Source: a virus
DNA: 64,000 nucleotides
Strand: one strand, 5' to 3'
IMG/VR virus record: IMGVR_UViG_3300022821_000012
Location: 1-64,000 of that record
Under the pieces are notes generated by a model. It saw only the letters and a program-made list of their open reading frames with translations, did not search any database and was not told the DNA's origin. How positions within the stretch are numbered: the stretch's first letter is position 1; each line of letters begins with the position of its first letter. Shown here piece after piece: positions 46,544 through 53,672 of the stretch. Position numbers and translations under genes: made by a program.

Positions 46544-46676
46544 TCTTAATTCTCTCCTGTTTGAGTTGTTCTAGTCGTTCTCTTGTAATACCCGCACGTG
46601 ACAATGCTGTACGTGTACGGGCTTGAATGAATTCCTCACTAATGAAGTATCCACCAATTCTTTTAAATATATTCAT
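46536..46676 (-). CDS. tiny unknown protein
   Basis: The protein has 46 residues: MNIFKRIGGYFISEEFIQAR, then ALSRAGITRERLEQLKQERI. It begins like its neighbour (MNLF/MNIF) and is helical and basic. Its end overlaps the next ATG by 8 bp, and it carries GGAGAG for the next gene. Confidence 0.6.
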   Translation of the reverse strand: MNIFKRIGGYFISEEFIQARTRTALSRAGITRERLEQLKQERIKNV

Positions 46677-46827
46677 AGTCTCTTGCCTCTTTTCCAAGCA
46701 TTCTCACGATGCTCAAGATCATAAATGTCCTTGGCTCCTTTAAAGCGTTAGAGTAAGTCAAGATATAACTCGTATCTGTCATTTCTTTGCGCTTAAATAG
46801 CGAAATGATTCCATTAAATAAATTCAT
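46663..46827 (-). CDS. tiny unknown protein, possibly disrupted
   Basis: The 54-codon frame starts MNLFNGIISLFKRKEMTDTS. After the 25-bp inverted-repeat sequence the protein-like reading is in another frame (KDIYDLEHRENAWKRGKRL), whose TGA overlaps the next ATG in the usual ATGA manner. So the gene probably lost its frame at the repeat, or two tiny genes were joined there. Confidence 0.5.
   Translation of the reverse strand: MNLFNGIISLFKRKEMTDTSYILTYSNALKEPRTFMILSIVRMLGKEARDYEYI
46734..46758 (-). repeat. 25-bp inverted repeat, left arm
   Basis: This sequence is the exact reverse complement of 47138-47162 in the GIY-YIG leader, about 380 bp away. The right arm contains the leader's stem 3' side and ribosome site. 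Confidence 0.9.
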
Positions 46828-46838
46828 AGTTATATCCC

Positions 46839-46973
46839 CTACCAGAAAAAACGCATACCATACAGATATGCCGGTGATGGCTTCTGGTGGTGCTTGTATT
46901 CTTCACGAAATTCTGTGCGAAGATACGTATCGTAATCCCGCTGTTGCGGATGCTTCTTCTTTAAACCAAACAT
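46839..46973 (-). CDS. tiny unknown protein
   Basis: The protein has 44 residues: MFGLKKKHPQQRDYDTYLRT, then EEYKHHQKPSPAYLYGMRFF with a final W. A perfect AGGAGAG ribosome site lies 6 nt before the ATG. It is basic and rich in His and Tyr, first of the tiny-gene series. Function unknown. Confidence 0.62.
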   Translation of the reverse strand: MFGLKKKHPQQRDYDTYLRTEFREEYKHHQKPSPAYLYGMRFFW

Positions 46974-47102
46974 TTTGTCTCTCCTACGTGTTGTTAAAGT
47001 GTTAATGTGTTTTCATTGTTCTTATTATAACATTATTTAGTAGGTAAGTCTATCAAATCACCATGTTGATGTTGCTATGCAGCATTGCGGCGGGAACATA
47101 GC

Positions 47103-47169
47103 TAAATAAAGATGTAAGTCACGATACTGAAATATCCACTTACTCTAACGCTTTAAAGGAGCATCAGCA
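47103..47169 (+). promoter_or_regulatory. conserved structured leader of the GIY-YIG gene
   Basis: TAAATAAAG, then GTAAGT (47114-47119) pairing with ACTTAC (47138-47143) around 18 nt, then TTACTCTAA and AAAGGAGCATCAGCA before the ATG. It matches the HNH leader at 25684-25751 in order and spacing, with a compensatory base-pair change in the stem. Confidence 0.62.
47138..47162 (+). repeat. 25-bp inverted repeat, right arm
   Basis: Exact inverse of 46734-46758, lying immediately before the GIY-YIG gene and including its ribosome site. Confidence 0.9.
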
Positions 47170-47625
47170 ATGTCAAATATTTATACTATATATAAAATCA
47201 CCAATCAAATCAACAACAAATCTTATATAGGATTTACATCATATTCACCGCAGCATAGATGGTCATCACACAAAGTAGCCGCAAATCGTGGGGGGAAATC
47301 ACTGTTCCAAGCAGCTATTGTGAAGCATGGTCCTGAAAACTTCATTGTTGAAACCATCTACCAAAGCCTCGACGAAGATCATACTTTGAACACAATGGAA
47401 CCTCACTTCATCAATGAATACAATACATTCCATGGTGATGGATATAACAGCACGGCGGGTGGCGGAAGTAAACGAAAGGGGAAAAAAGCTGACCCTGAAT
47501 TTGTAAAATTACAGCAGCAACTAGGAAAACTAATATTTGCACATATGATACATAATGGTGCTATGCCTCATCCTGATGCGGAGTTATTAAACTTTTTACG
47601 AACCTACATATATATAGGCAAGTAG
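47170..47625 (+). CDS. GIY-YIG homing endonuclease
   Basis: The protein has 151 residues. The nuclease core is IYTIYKITNQINNKSYIGFT (the YI...YIG pair), then HRWSSHKV with the catalytic Arg, HGPENFIVETIY and ETMEP-like E in LNTMEPHFINEYNTF (Glu), GYNSTAGGG. The C-terminal part is likely a DNA-binding extension. It lies in a short plus-strand island, consistent with insertion. Confidence 0.93.
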   Translation: MSNIYTIYKITNQINNKSYIGFTSYSPQHRWSSHKVAANRGGKSLFQAAIVKHGPENFIVETIYQSLDEDHTLNTMEPHFINEYNTFHGDGYNSTAGGGSKRKGKKADPEFVKLQQQLGKLIFAHMIHNGAMPHPDAELLNFLRTYIYIGK

Positions 47626-47712
47626 AACAAAACGGTAGTAACCATAATTTATGAGCGTAACCGGATTGCTACATCTTATTGTATCACTTTTCCTCACAGG
47701 GGTCAAAACTTT

Positions 47713-47720
47713 TATAAATA
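47713..47720 (+). promoter_or_regulatory. late-type box 4 nt from the sbmA-like ATG
   Basis: TATAAATACGGTATG on the plus strand: a perfect octamer, then CGGT, then the ATG at 47725. No Shine-Dalgarno can fit in such a message. Confidence 0.72.
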
Positions 47721-47724
47721 CGGT

Positions 47725-48684
47725 ATGATAAAATCGTTTTTCTGCTCACCGCAATGGCGTCTATGGGCTTGGGGTGGTTTATTACTACTCTTCGTCTCAT
47801 TATCTTTCCAAGTGTATCTTACAGTTCAAATAAATGAATGGTATGGTTCATTCTATAATATTTTACAAAAGGCAACTGAGCATGATATTCAAGAGTTTTG
47901 GGATAGCCTGATGACATTCTTTTATCTTGCGATGCCATATGTCGCTGTCGTTACGGTGACAAACTGGTTCACCAGAATGTATGCTATGCGATGGCGTGAG
48001 GCAATAACATTCAGTTACATCCCACGATGGCGGCTGGTTATGAGGGAGATAGAAGGTGCCAGTCAGCGTATTCAAGAAGATACGTATCGCTTCGCCCGGA
48101 TCGTTGAAACGCTCGGGCTACAAGTTGTTCGGGCATTTATGATGGTCATTGCTTTTATTCCAATCCTTTGGACACTTTCCGGAGGGGTGAGTATTGAGCC
48201 ATTTGCCAGTATTCCCGGTAGTCTTGTATGGCTTGCCATTGCTGTTAGTTTTGGTGGCATTATTGTTTCATGGTTTGTTGGATGGTTCCTTCCCGGTCTT
48301 GAATACAATAACCAAAGGGTAGAAGCACGGTTCCGTAAAGAGTTGGTGTATGCAGAGGATGACAAACTACGATACGGCTACGAAGAAACATTGATTGATC
48401 TATTCAGTGGCATTAAGGTAAACTATCAAAGACTATTTAATCATTATGGTTACTTTGATCTATGGACAAATATACTAGGGCAGTTTATGGTCATTGCACC
48501 TTACCTCGTTATGGGGCCTAGCCTGTTCACCGGTGCCATCTTATTGGGAACGCTGGTTCAAGTGTCCAATGCATTTCAGAAGGTGTATCAGGCGTTTAGT
48601 TTGCCCATAGAAAACTGGACACAGATAACAGAACTACGAAGTATATGGAAACGACTAAAAGAGTTTGAAGAAAACATTTCTTAA
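47725..48684 (+). CDS. SbmA/BacA-family peptide transporter
   Basis: The protein has 319 residues with about six transmembrane segments. Family signatures are INEWYGSFYNILQKAT, FRWREA-like MRWREAITFSYIPRWR, EGASQRIQEDTYRFARIVET, and FLPGLEYNNQRVEARFRKEL with VYAEDD. This is the SbmA/BacA permease core (importer of peptides such as microcins, driven by proton gradient). It is slightly shorter than SbmA (406), lacking the first two segments. A phage-encoded copy is unusual; it may import nutrients or alter peptide sensitivity. Confidence 0.9.
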   Translation: MIKSFFCSPQWRLWAWGGLLLLFVSLSFQVYLTVQINEWYGSFYNILQKATEHDIQEFWDSLMTFFYLAMPYVAVVTVTNWFTRMYAMRWREAITFSYIPRWRLVMREIEGASQRIQEDTYRFARIVETLGLQVVRAFMMVIAFIPILWTLSGGVSIEPFASIPGSLVWLAIAVSFGGIIVSWFVGWFLPGLEYNNQRVEARFRKELVYAEDDKLRYGYEETLIDLFSGIKVNYQRLFNHYGYFDLWTNILGQFMVIAPYLVMGPSLFTGAILLGTLVQVSNAFQKVYQAFSLPIENWTQITELRSIWKRLKEFEENIS

Positions 48685-48687
48685 CGA

Positions 48688-48906
48688 TTATTCATTATAG
48701 GTTTTGCCATCCCATTCCCATTGGTTATAAGAGGTGGTAGAGGGATGCTTGTAGGATGTGCATCTGGACAGTAGGCTTGTCCCGGCAATGTCGGGATGGG
48801 AGCATCCAATCCCACTCTCATATTTACATGTATTGCATCCATATTCATTAAATACAGGCTCAGTCAATGTATTCCAGAACTCTTCTTTTTCTTTATTCAT
48901 ACTCAT
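48688..48906 (-). CDS. tiny Cys-rich protein of the MNKxxFW family
   Basis: The protein has 72 residues from the ATG at 48906 (or 48900): MSMNKEKEEFWNTLTEPVFN, then CNTC, two more Cys, and QWEWDGKTYNE. It converges on the sbmA-like gene. It is closely similar to the next member (EKEEFWNTLTxPVFxxYGCxTCKY), so the pair is a tandem duplication. Confidence 0.85.
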   Translation of the reverse strand: MSMNKEKEEFWNTLTEPVFNEYGCNTCKYESGIGCSHPDIAGTSLLSRCTSYKHPSTTSYNQWEWDGKTYNE

Positions 48907-49132
48907 AATCGTGATAGGTTTCACCATCCCACGCCCATAGATTATTGTTAGTCATGGATGGATGAATCCATGAATTGCAAACATCATACCGTATATTATC
49001 GGGGTGCCGACACTCCCCCTTCTTCGTGACATTTTCTTTATATTTGCAGGTTCCACATCCATAAGCCTTAAATACAGGATCGGTCAATGTATTCCAGAAC
49101 TCTTCTTTTTCGCTATTCATATTAATACTCAT
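48893..49132 (-). CDS. tiny Cys-rich protein of the MNKxxFW family
   Basis: The protein has 79 residues from the ATG at 49132 (an alternative at 49120 gives MNSEKEEFW): NSEKEEFWNTLTDPVFKAYG, CGTC, C-R-H-P-D and a fourth Cys, and LWAWDGETYHDYEYE. The end overlaps the next member by 14 bp. Confidence 0.85.
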   Translation of the reverse strand: MSINMNSEKEEFWNTLTDPVFKAYGCGTCKYKENVTKKGECRHPDNIRYDVCNSWIHPSMTNNNLWAWDGETYHDYEYE

Positions 49133-49412
49133 CATCAGGCATAGTTTTACCATCCCATTCCCATGCATTGTCTTTATGCATTAGATCGTTCGGGGGCGTG
49201 GTTTGGCACACCATACAGGGTTTGTAATCGTACGTCTGGTCATGGTCCGCCCCCCATCCTTTAGGATTACCATGCTCGGCGTATTTACAAGAGGCGCAAG
49301 TGTGCCTGTGAAATATAGGTTGACTCAATGCTTGCCAGAATTCTTCTTTATTCATTCGTTTGGCTTTTACAGTGGGTTCTGAGAGGGCCTTGAAAAATTG
49401 TTGTTTGTTCAT
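49122..49412 (-). CDS. Cys-rich family member with duplicated head
   Basis: The protein has 96 residues and carries two family heads in a row: MNKQQFFKALSEPTVKAK and then MNKEEFWQALSQPIFHRH. One normal core follows (CASC, CMVC) and AWEWDGKTMPDDEY. The double head looks like unequal recombination between two neighbouring copies. Confidence 0.82.
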   Translation of the reverse strand: MNKQQFFKALSEPTVKAKRMNKEEFWQALSQPIFHRHTCASCKYAEHGNPKGWGADHDQTYDYKPCMVCQTTPPNDLMHKDNAWEWDGKTMPDDEY

Positions 49413-49612
49413 TAGCCGATCAGTGCGGAAATGAAGTTGAAGACGACATAGGATATAAACACCATGCCAGTGACTACCATTAGCGGCGCGAGGGTCATCG
49501 CCATCGCCATAATCTTATCAATATTGCTGCCATTTTCCCCATTCATCAAAACACGAATCATGCTGGTCACAATCATTAACAATAATGCTAGAGTTATAGG
49601 GGTGGTAATCAT
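49412..49612 (-). CDS. small two-span membrane protein
   Basis: The protein has 66 residues from the ATG at 49612 with an AGGAG ribosome site. Two hydrophobic segments, PITLALLLMIVTSMIRVLM and TLAPLMVVTGMVFISYVVF, flank a short acidic loop (NGENGSNID). It is holin-like in size, but there is a holin in the lysis cassette already; function unknown. Confidence 0.7.
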   Translation of the reverse strand: MITTPITLALLLMIVTSMIRVLMNGENGSNIDKIMAMAMTLAPLMVVTGMVFISYVVFNFISALIG

Positions 49613-49634
49613 TTGTATCTCCTTATCTTTACAG

Positions 49635-49663
49635 AGTATACGTAGAAATCTATCGGTTGTCAA
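49635..49663 (-). promoter_or_regulatory. sigma70-like promoter
   Basis: TTGACA-N17-TATACT on the minus strand, upstream of the membrane protein gene and the Cys-rich genes behind it. It overlaps the end of the 49650 gene. Confidence 0.8.
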
Positions 49664-49928
49664 CCCATTTTAATGAGAAGTACATAATATCTTTAGGGCT
49701 TTTGAAATCAATAACCCATTCGGGTAGGCATCCTACTGTGTGGGTTTTTACGAAATCTGCTTCTTGTTGTTTGAGATAAACTTCGATATCGGATTCGGTT
49801 TTAATCATTTCGGGGGTAAGATTGGTGTGGTCAACGTATGAACGACCATAATAATAGTGGGTTCCGGCATCTAGCCAGCACTTGAACTTTTGTGCGTGAT
49901 TTTTGACTTGACTTATGCGTACCTTCAT
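49650..49928 (-). CDS. unknown phage protein
   Basis: The protein has 92 residues from the ATG at 49928: MKVRISQVKNHAQKFKCWLD, then YYYGRSYVDHTNLTPEMIKT, then EWVIDFKSPKDIMYFSLKWV. A small alpha/beta protein of unknown family. The gene lies between the promoter above and a Rossmann-type protein gene. Confidence 0.6.
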   Translation of the reverse strand: MKVRISQVKNHAQKFKCWLDAGTHYYYGRSYVDHTNLTPEMIKTESDIEVYLKQQEADFVKTHTVGCLPEWVIDFKSPKDIMYFSLKWVDNR

Positions 49929-49946
49929 CAATATATATTTATCCTA

Positions 49947-50636
49947 TTAAAACTCCGCCGTAACAATATGTTGAAATGTTTTACTATATACACCCTTATA
50001 TAAGGGTTCTTTATGGACATTATATTTTTTTACACCGTTGTCAAATAAGAACTTGGCAAGCTGTTTGAAATACATCGTTCGTCTATTATATGGTCCATGC
50101 ATTGTGGTTACATGATTTTCGTCAGTAATGTAAGTGTAATGTGTCCACGCCTGTCGATCATTATTATCCCATTTGCGATGATGCAATACCACTCGTTCGT
50201 CATTACCAGTTTTGATATAAAATGGTTCTTCAAAAATCCTATTAGTGGTATTTTTATAATCCATCACTGTGGTCACAAAATATTTTTTAGTGTAGCTGGC
50301 AAATAGTTTAACCTTGGCTTGTTGTTTATCGTTACTATCGCAATACGTGGTGGCTTGATCCATAGCCAATACCAAATCGTATTTCTGGGTAGGTTCTGTA
50401 ATATACACAATATTTTTATGTAGAAATAATCGGTCATCAATTATATATACCTTATACCCAAGGTCAGCAAGACCATAGGCAACAAGGCTATTGCCAACAC
50501 TCAGCACGGTAGTAAAATCCTGTTTGATAACGGACAATACCATATGCGTTTTGATAGCAGCAAGTTCACTTAACTTTGCAACATCAGTAATAGATGTAAA
50601 GTCTACAGCAATTGCCGTAAATTCGGTAGTGTTCAT
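49947..50636 (-). CDS. Rossmann-fold methyltransferase-like protein
   Basis: The protein has 229 residues. VLSVGNSLVAYGLADLGYKV and YIIDDRLFLH resemble motif I and the acidic strand of SAM-dependent methyltransferases, and KYDLVLAMDQATTY the motif IV region; but the usual GxGxG is degenerate. The C-terminal half is basic and Tyr-rich. It may be an inactive or diverged methyltransferase. It lies next to the amidinotransferase gene. Confidence 0.6.
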   Translation of the reverse strand: MNTTEFTAIAVDFTSITDVAKLSELAAIKTHMVLSVIKQDFTTVLSVGNSLVAYGLADLGYKVYIIDDRLFLHKNIVYITEPTQKYDLVLAMDQATTYCDSNDKQQAKVKLFASYTKKYFVTTVMDYKNTTNRIFEEPFYIKTGNDERVVLHHRKWDNNDRQAWTHYTYITDENHVTTMHGPYNRRTMYFKQLAKFLFDNGVKKYNVHKEPLYKGVYSKTFQHIVTAEF

Positions 50637-50668
50637 TATTATTATTATTCCTTATACCGCTACTGTAT

Positions 50669-51688
50669 TTAGCTACGATGTAAGTCAAGTGTGCAACAAT
50701 GAATCCCTCCACCAAGTGTTCGTGCCATATCCATTGGCGTGTCAATAACCTCAATGCCGTGCGCTTCAAGTCGTTTTTTAATGTATGGTTGTCCTGATTC
50801 CATCAACACCAAACCCGGCTCAATAACCAATAAGTTCAATGCAATCCACTTAGACGCATACGGGTAGTCTTTGAAATATTGTGCCACAACTTCTTCTTCG
50901 GTAATGTAAATCTTTTCCCAATCCTTAAAGACCTTCGGGCAGTTGCTTTCATTTACACGATTGGCATTAAGCATAACCAATCCTTCTTTAAGCGGACAAA
51001 TAGTGCTATCGATATGAGCATAACTATATAGGTTATCAAGAATATGAACGGTCTTATCAGGTAGCATTTGCTGTAACCATTCGCCGCCACGATAGTTACC
51101 TGTCTCACTTACAAGGTATAGTAGATCATCATTCACCCTGCATACGTTTGCTGCGTCGAAGATAGGATAGTCTTCGGTAAGTATCATCTTGTTATTGTCG
51201 TGGTCAAGTTTGAAATCATCATCGAATAATGCTGGTTTAGGTGCACTGAACCATACTGCCCCATCCTTTATTGCATCTCGTTTAATGTGTTCGTATCCTT
51301 GGAACTCATACCAACGGCTTCTATACGCCATTGGTGTTTCAATGACACGGTTGCCGACTACTAGTAGAACGTCACGTGGACAATAGCCATACATACCGTC
51401 GGTTTCCCAATAGTAGTTGTTATGTGTTTCACGGTAGTCAAGTTTCGCTGGGACTCGTGTTTTGATTCCATATTGCTCAAGACGAAGAACGATATCCATA
51501 AGGTTCTCGGTCGCCTTAGTTTTAACTTTCTTATCAAAGTTTCCTTGTGGCAACGATGTTTCTTTCCATTTAGTAGTGATGGATTGCATACTGAATAAAG
51601 GGTCTTCGGTAGGGAAACGGGCAAAGTTGGATACACCAACCACCACATCATGTAACTTATCCCATTCGTTATTGCTATTTACTATCAT
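50669..51688 (-). CDS. glycine amidinotransferase-like enzyme
   Basis: The protein has 339 residues from the ATG at 51688 (a TTG at 51694 is possible). Family motifs are EWDKLHDVVVGV, an acidic DNNYYWETDG-like core, YPIFDAANVCRVNDDLLYLV (catalytic Asp region), YAHIDSTICPL (His) and the C-terminal Cys in LGGGIHCCTLDLHRS. It transfers an amidino group from arginine to an amine acceptor, or acts as a hydrolase. It is an unusual phage enzyme. A C-terminal remnant of a second copy lies at 9366. Confidence 0.88.
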   Translation of the reverse strand: MIVNSNNEWDKLHDVVVGVSNFARFPTEDPLFSMQSITTKWKETSLPQGNFDKKVKTKATENLMDIVLRLEQYGIKTRVPAKLDYRETHNNYYWETDGMYGYCPRDVLLVVGNRVIETPMAYRSRWYEFQGYEHIKRDAIKDGAVWFSAPKPALFDDDFKLDHDNNKMILTEDYPIFDAANVCRVNDDLLYLVSETGNYRGGEWLQQMLPDKTVHILDNLYSYAHIDSTICPLKEGLVMLNANRVNESNCPKVFKDWEKIYITEEEVVAQYFKDYPYASKWIALNLLVIEPGLVLMESGQPYIKKRLEAHGIEVIDTPMDMARTLGGGIHCCTLDLHRS

Positions 51689-51875
51689 CTTCAATCTCGG
51701 TTACCAACAATCGCATCAGTTCTTCTTCTATATCTTTGCCCCACGCACTAATACTTCCATCCGAATATTCTACCTCTACGTGATGTCCATCATCGTAATA
51801 TGATACTATATATGGTTTTGGTTCTGGTGGGTCGGCGCAGAGTTCTTCCCAAAACAGTTCTTTATCTTTATTCAT
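51675..51875 (-). CDS. chimera: Cys-family head on a different domain
   Basis: The protein has 66 residues from the ATG at 51875: the family head MNKDKELFWEELCADPPEPK, then an unrelated small beta domain IVSYYDDGHHVEVEYSDGSI and an acidic helix EEELMRLLVTEIEDDSK. The Cys core and WEWDG end are absent. It overlaps its neighbours in the standard way (8 and 14 bp). Confidence 0.75.
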   Translation of the reverse strand: MNKDKELFWEELCADPPEPKPYIVSYYDDGHHVEVEYSDGSISAWGKDIEEELMRLLVTEIEDDSK

Positions 51876-52107
51876 CTTTTCCATTCCATTCCCAATTATC
51901 TTTATATAATGCTCGGGTGGCTCCACTGATTGGGTGTGAAATGCTAGCACAATCAGGGTCTAGCATACGACCATTTTCAGATTTGGTGTCACACACAACA
52001 GAGTAATTTCCCATACCCATATTCGCAAAATGATCAAGATGTTTACAGTTACGGCAGTTATGGTGTGTTGGTTCACGCAATGCTTTCCAAAACTTTTCTT
52101 TATTCAT
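51868..52107 (-). CDS. tiny Cys-rich protein of the MNKxxFW family
   Basis: The protein has 79 residues: MNKEKFWKALREPTHHNCRN, then CKHLDHF, two more Cys (VVCDTKS, DPDCAS) and NWEWNGKDE. Standard member with CxxC plus a second spaced pair. It begins one base before the cupin gene's stop. Confidence 0.85.
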   Translation of the reverse strand: MNKEKFWKALREPTHHNCRNCKHLDHFANMGMGNYSVVCDTKSENGRMLDPDCASISHPISGATRALYKDNWEWNGKDE

Positions 52108-52108
52108 T

Positions 52109-52615
52109 TTAAGTCGCTTTGGTCCATCCTGTCACCTGTAATGTATATCGGGGTTCAATCCCGATGTTTGCGGCAGAATGCTTATTATCGTTCTGCCAAA
52201 CGACATAATCACCAGCTTTCCAGTTAAGACATTCGCCATCAATCTCAAAGATGTGTCCCGGCTTTCGATCCTCTAAGAAGATCACTGCACGATTAATATT
52301 CTCGTTGTGCCATAACTCGTAAGCCTGTTTATATCGTGCGTACAGGTCTGCGTGTTCTGGTAGAATAACGCCTGTTTCCATCACATAATAACTTGTTCCA
52401 ACATCATTCCAATGACGGAAATGTTCTTTGACTAGGTTATTCCAAGACGGTTGTTCCTTGCGGAAATCAGCCATCTTGCCTACATAGTATTTGTGGGTAT
52501 AACCGTCTTTCTTCCATTGATTCAACAACTCAGGGTCATTGAATGCTTCTCGTTGATAATCTAAAAACTTATATTCATCGTCCCAAAACGGTGTCATCTT
52601 TTCTATTTTATGCAT
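52109..52615 (-). CDS. cupin / 2-oxoglutarate oxygenase-like protein
   Basis: The protein has 168 residues from the ATG at 52615, overlapping the upstream stop. VMETGVILPEHADLYARYKQ starts a double-stranded beta-helix, and KAGDYVVWQNDNKHSAANIG with PRYTLQVTGW ends it. The His/Arg pair in HSAANIGIEPRYTL resembles aspartyl/asparaginyl hydroxylase-type enzymes. The substrate is unknown. Its head EKMTPFWDDEYKF faintly resembles the Cys-family head. It lies among surface-sugar genes. Confidence 0.65.
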   Translation of the reverse strand: MHKIEKMTPFWDDEYKFLDYQREAFNDPELLNQWKKDGYTHKYYVGKMADFRKEQPSWNNLVKEHFRHWNDVGTSYYVMETGVILPEHADLYARYKQAYELWHNENINRAVIFLEDRKPGHIFEIDGECLNWKAGDYVVWQNDNKHSAANIGIEPRYTLQVTGWTKAT

Positions 52616-52844
52616 TTTTTCTATCCCATTCCCATAATCTTTTTGCTTTATACGTGTTAAAAGGTCTGCTACTTGTGTTTGCAACCGATGAGTAAATATA
52701 ATCATTATGAACATCGCACATTAATCCAGCCCGCAATGAACACGATGTGGTGCTAACCGTAGCTTCGTTAAAGAAACAGTTATCACACGTTCTTTTTGTT
52801 GGCTGGGTTAGCGCATTCCAAAACTCTTGTTTACTGTCATCCAT
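52608..52844 (-). CDS. tiny Cys-rich protein of the MNKxxFW family
   Basis: The protein has 78 residues: MDDSKQEFWNALTQPTKRTC, DNC, then C-S-L-R and C-D-V-H, and the tail RLWEWDRKNA with Arg in place of Gly after Asp. Its stop overlaps the cupin gene start, its start the DegT gene stop. Confidence 0.83.
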   Translation of the reverse strand: MDDSKQEFWNALTQPTKRTCDNCFFNEATVSTTSCSLRAGLMCDVHNDYIYSSVANTSSRPFNTYKAKRLWEWDRKNA

Positions 52845-53451
52845 TGATAGTTATATCTCGCAAATCAGGATAGTTGAATGGCGGCGGGGATTTGATATCA
52901 CCATCATCCAACATCCGCATACCTTTTATTGCCCATTCAGGACGCATATGATAATGATAACCAATATCAAATACATTTTGGTCAGCCCATTTATCATAGG
53001 TATGAATGTTACGACCATCATATGCCATACGTTTTAAGGTAGCGTAGTCGTCAGCGTTATCTAATAGTATAGCACCACCTGCGCCGATTTGCAATGGTTT
53101 TCCGTGCCCAAAACTAAGGCATTGCTTTTCACGTGGACGGAACATTCCTTCTTCAAATAATCTTGCCGAATCGTATACACTTGGAATGACATCGTATTCG
53201 CCATCTTCTTCCCAATCAATATCCTTAAAGAAATAGTTCTTGTTAATCTTTTTTAACATCATCGGAATACTTAGATATGTTCGGGCTGGCAATGTGACAT
53301 CCCACATTGTATATTCGTGCCGTAAGCACAGTTCCAATGCGTGTGTGCAACAATCTGTTAACACCACATAAGGTGCGCCAGTATATTCCGACAGCATATC
53401 CTCAAAATCTAATAATGCGTCAAACGGGTTTTCATAATCTTCTATAATCAT
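52837..53451 (-). CDS. DegT/DnrJ/EryC1-type aminotransferase-like protein
   Basis: The protein has 204 residues. FEDMLSEYTGAPYVVLTDCC with THALELCL is the N-terminal sugar-aminotransferase pattern. CLSFGHGKPLQIGAGGAILL holds the PLP Lys (SFxxxK...GGAI). The family makes amino sugars, but this protein is about half the usual 370 residues and lacks most of the C-terminal domain, so activity is doubtful. It belongs to the 50-58 kb sugar/surface block. Confidence 0.78.
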   Translation of the reverse strand: MIIEDYENPFDALLDFEDMLSEYTGAPYVVLTDCCTHALELCLRHEYTMWDVTLPARTYLSIPMMLKKINKNYFFKDIDWEEDGEYDVIPSVYDSARLFEEGMFRPREKQCLSFGHGKPLQIGAGGAILLDNADDYATLKRMAYDGRNIHTYDKWADQNVFDIGYHYHMRPEWAIKGMRMLDDGDIKSPPPFNYPDLRDITING

Positions 53452-53672
53452 TCTCTTTCACCATCCCATTCCCATTGTTGTTTATAATGAATAAGTTCAT
53501 ATGTAGTGTGGTCCAATACATCTCTGTTATAGCATAGCCATTTGCCATTTCCCCAAAACGGGCTTTCATCAATACTGCATTTAACAGTAACATAATCGCC
53601 TTTAAACTGACAGTTCATACAAGACTTTTCAGTTGGACCAGCCAATAACTTCCAGAACTTTTCCTTACTCAT
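53448..53672 (-). CDS. tiny Cys-rich protein of the MNKxxFW family
   Basis: The protein has 74 residues: MSKEKFWKLLAGPTEKSCMN, then C-Q-F-K, KCSIDES and LCYNRDV, and the tail QQWEWDGERE. Coupled by 4-8 bp overlaps to the SGNH gene before and the DegT gene after. Confidence 0.85.
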   Translation of the reverse strand: MSKEKFWKLLAGPTEKSCMNCQFKGDYVTVKCSIDESPFWGNGKWLCYNRDVLDHTTYELIHYKQQWEWDGERE

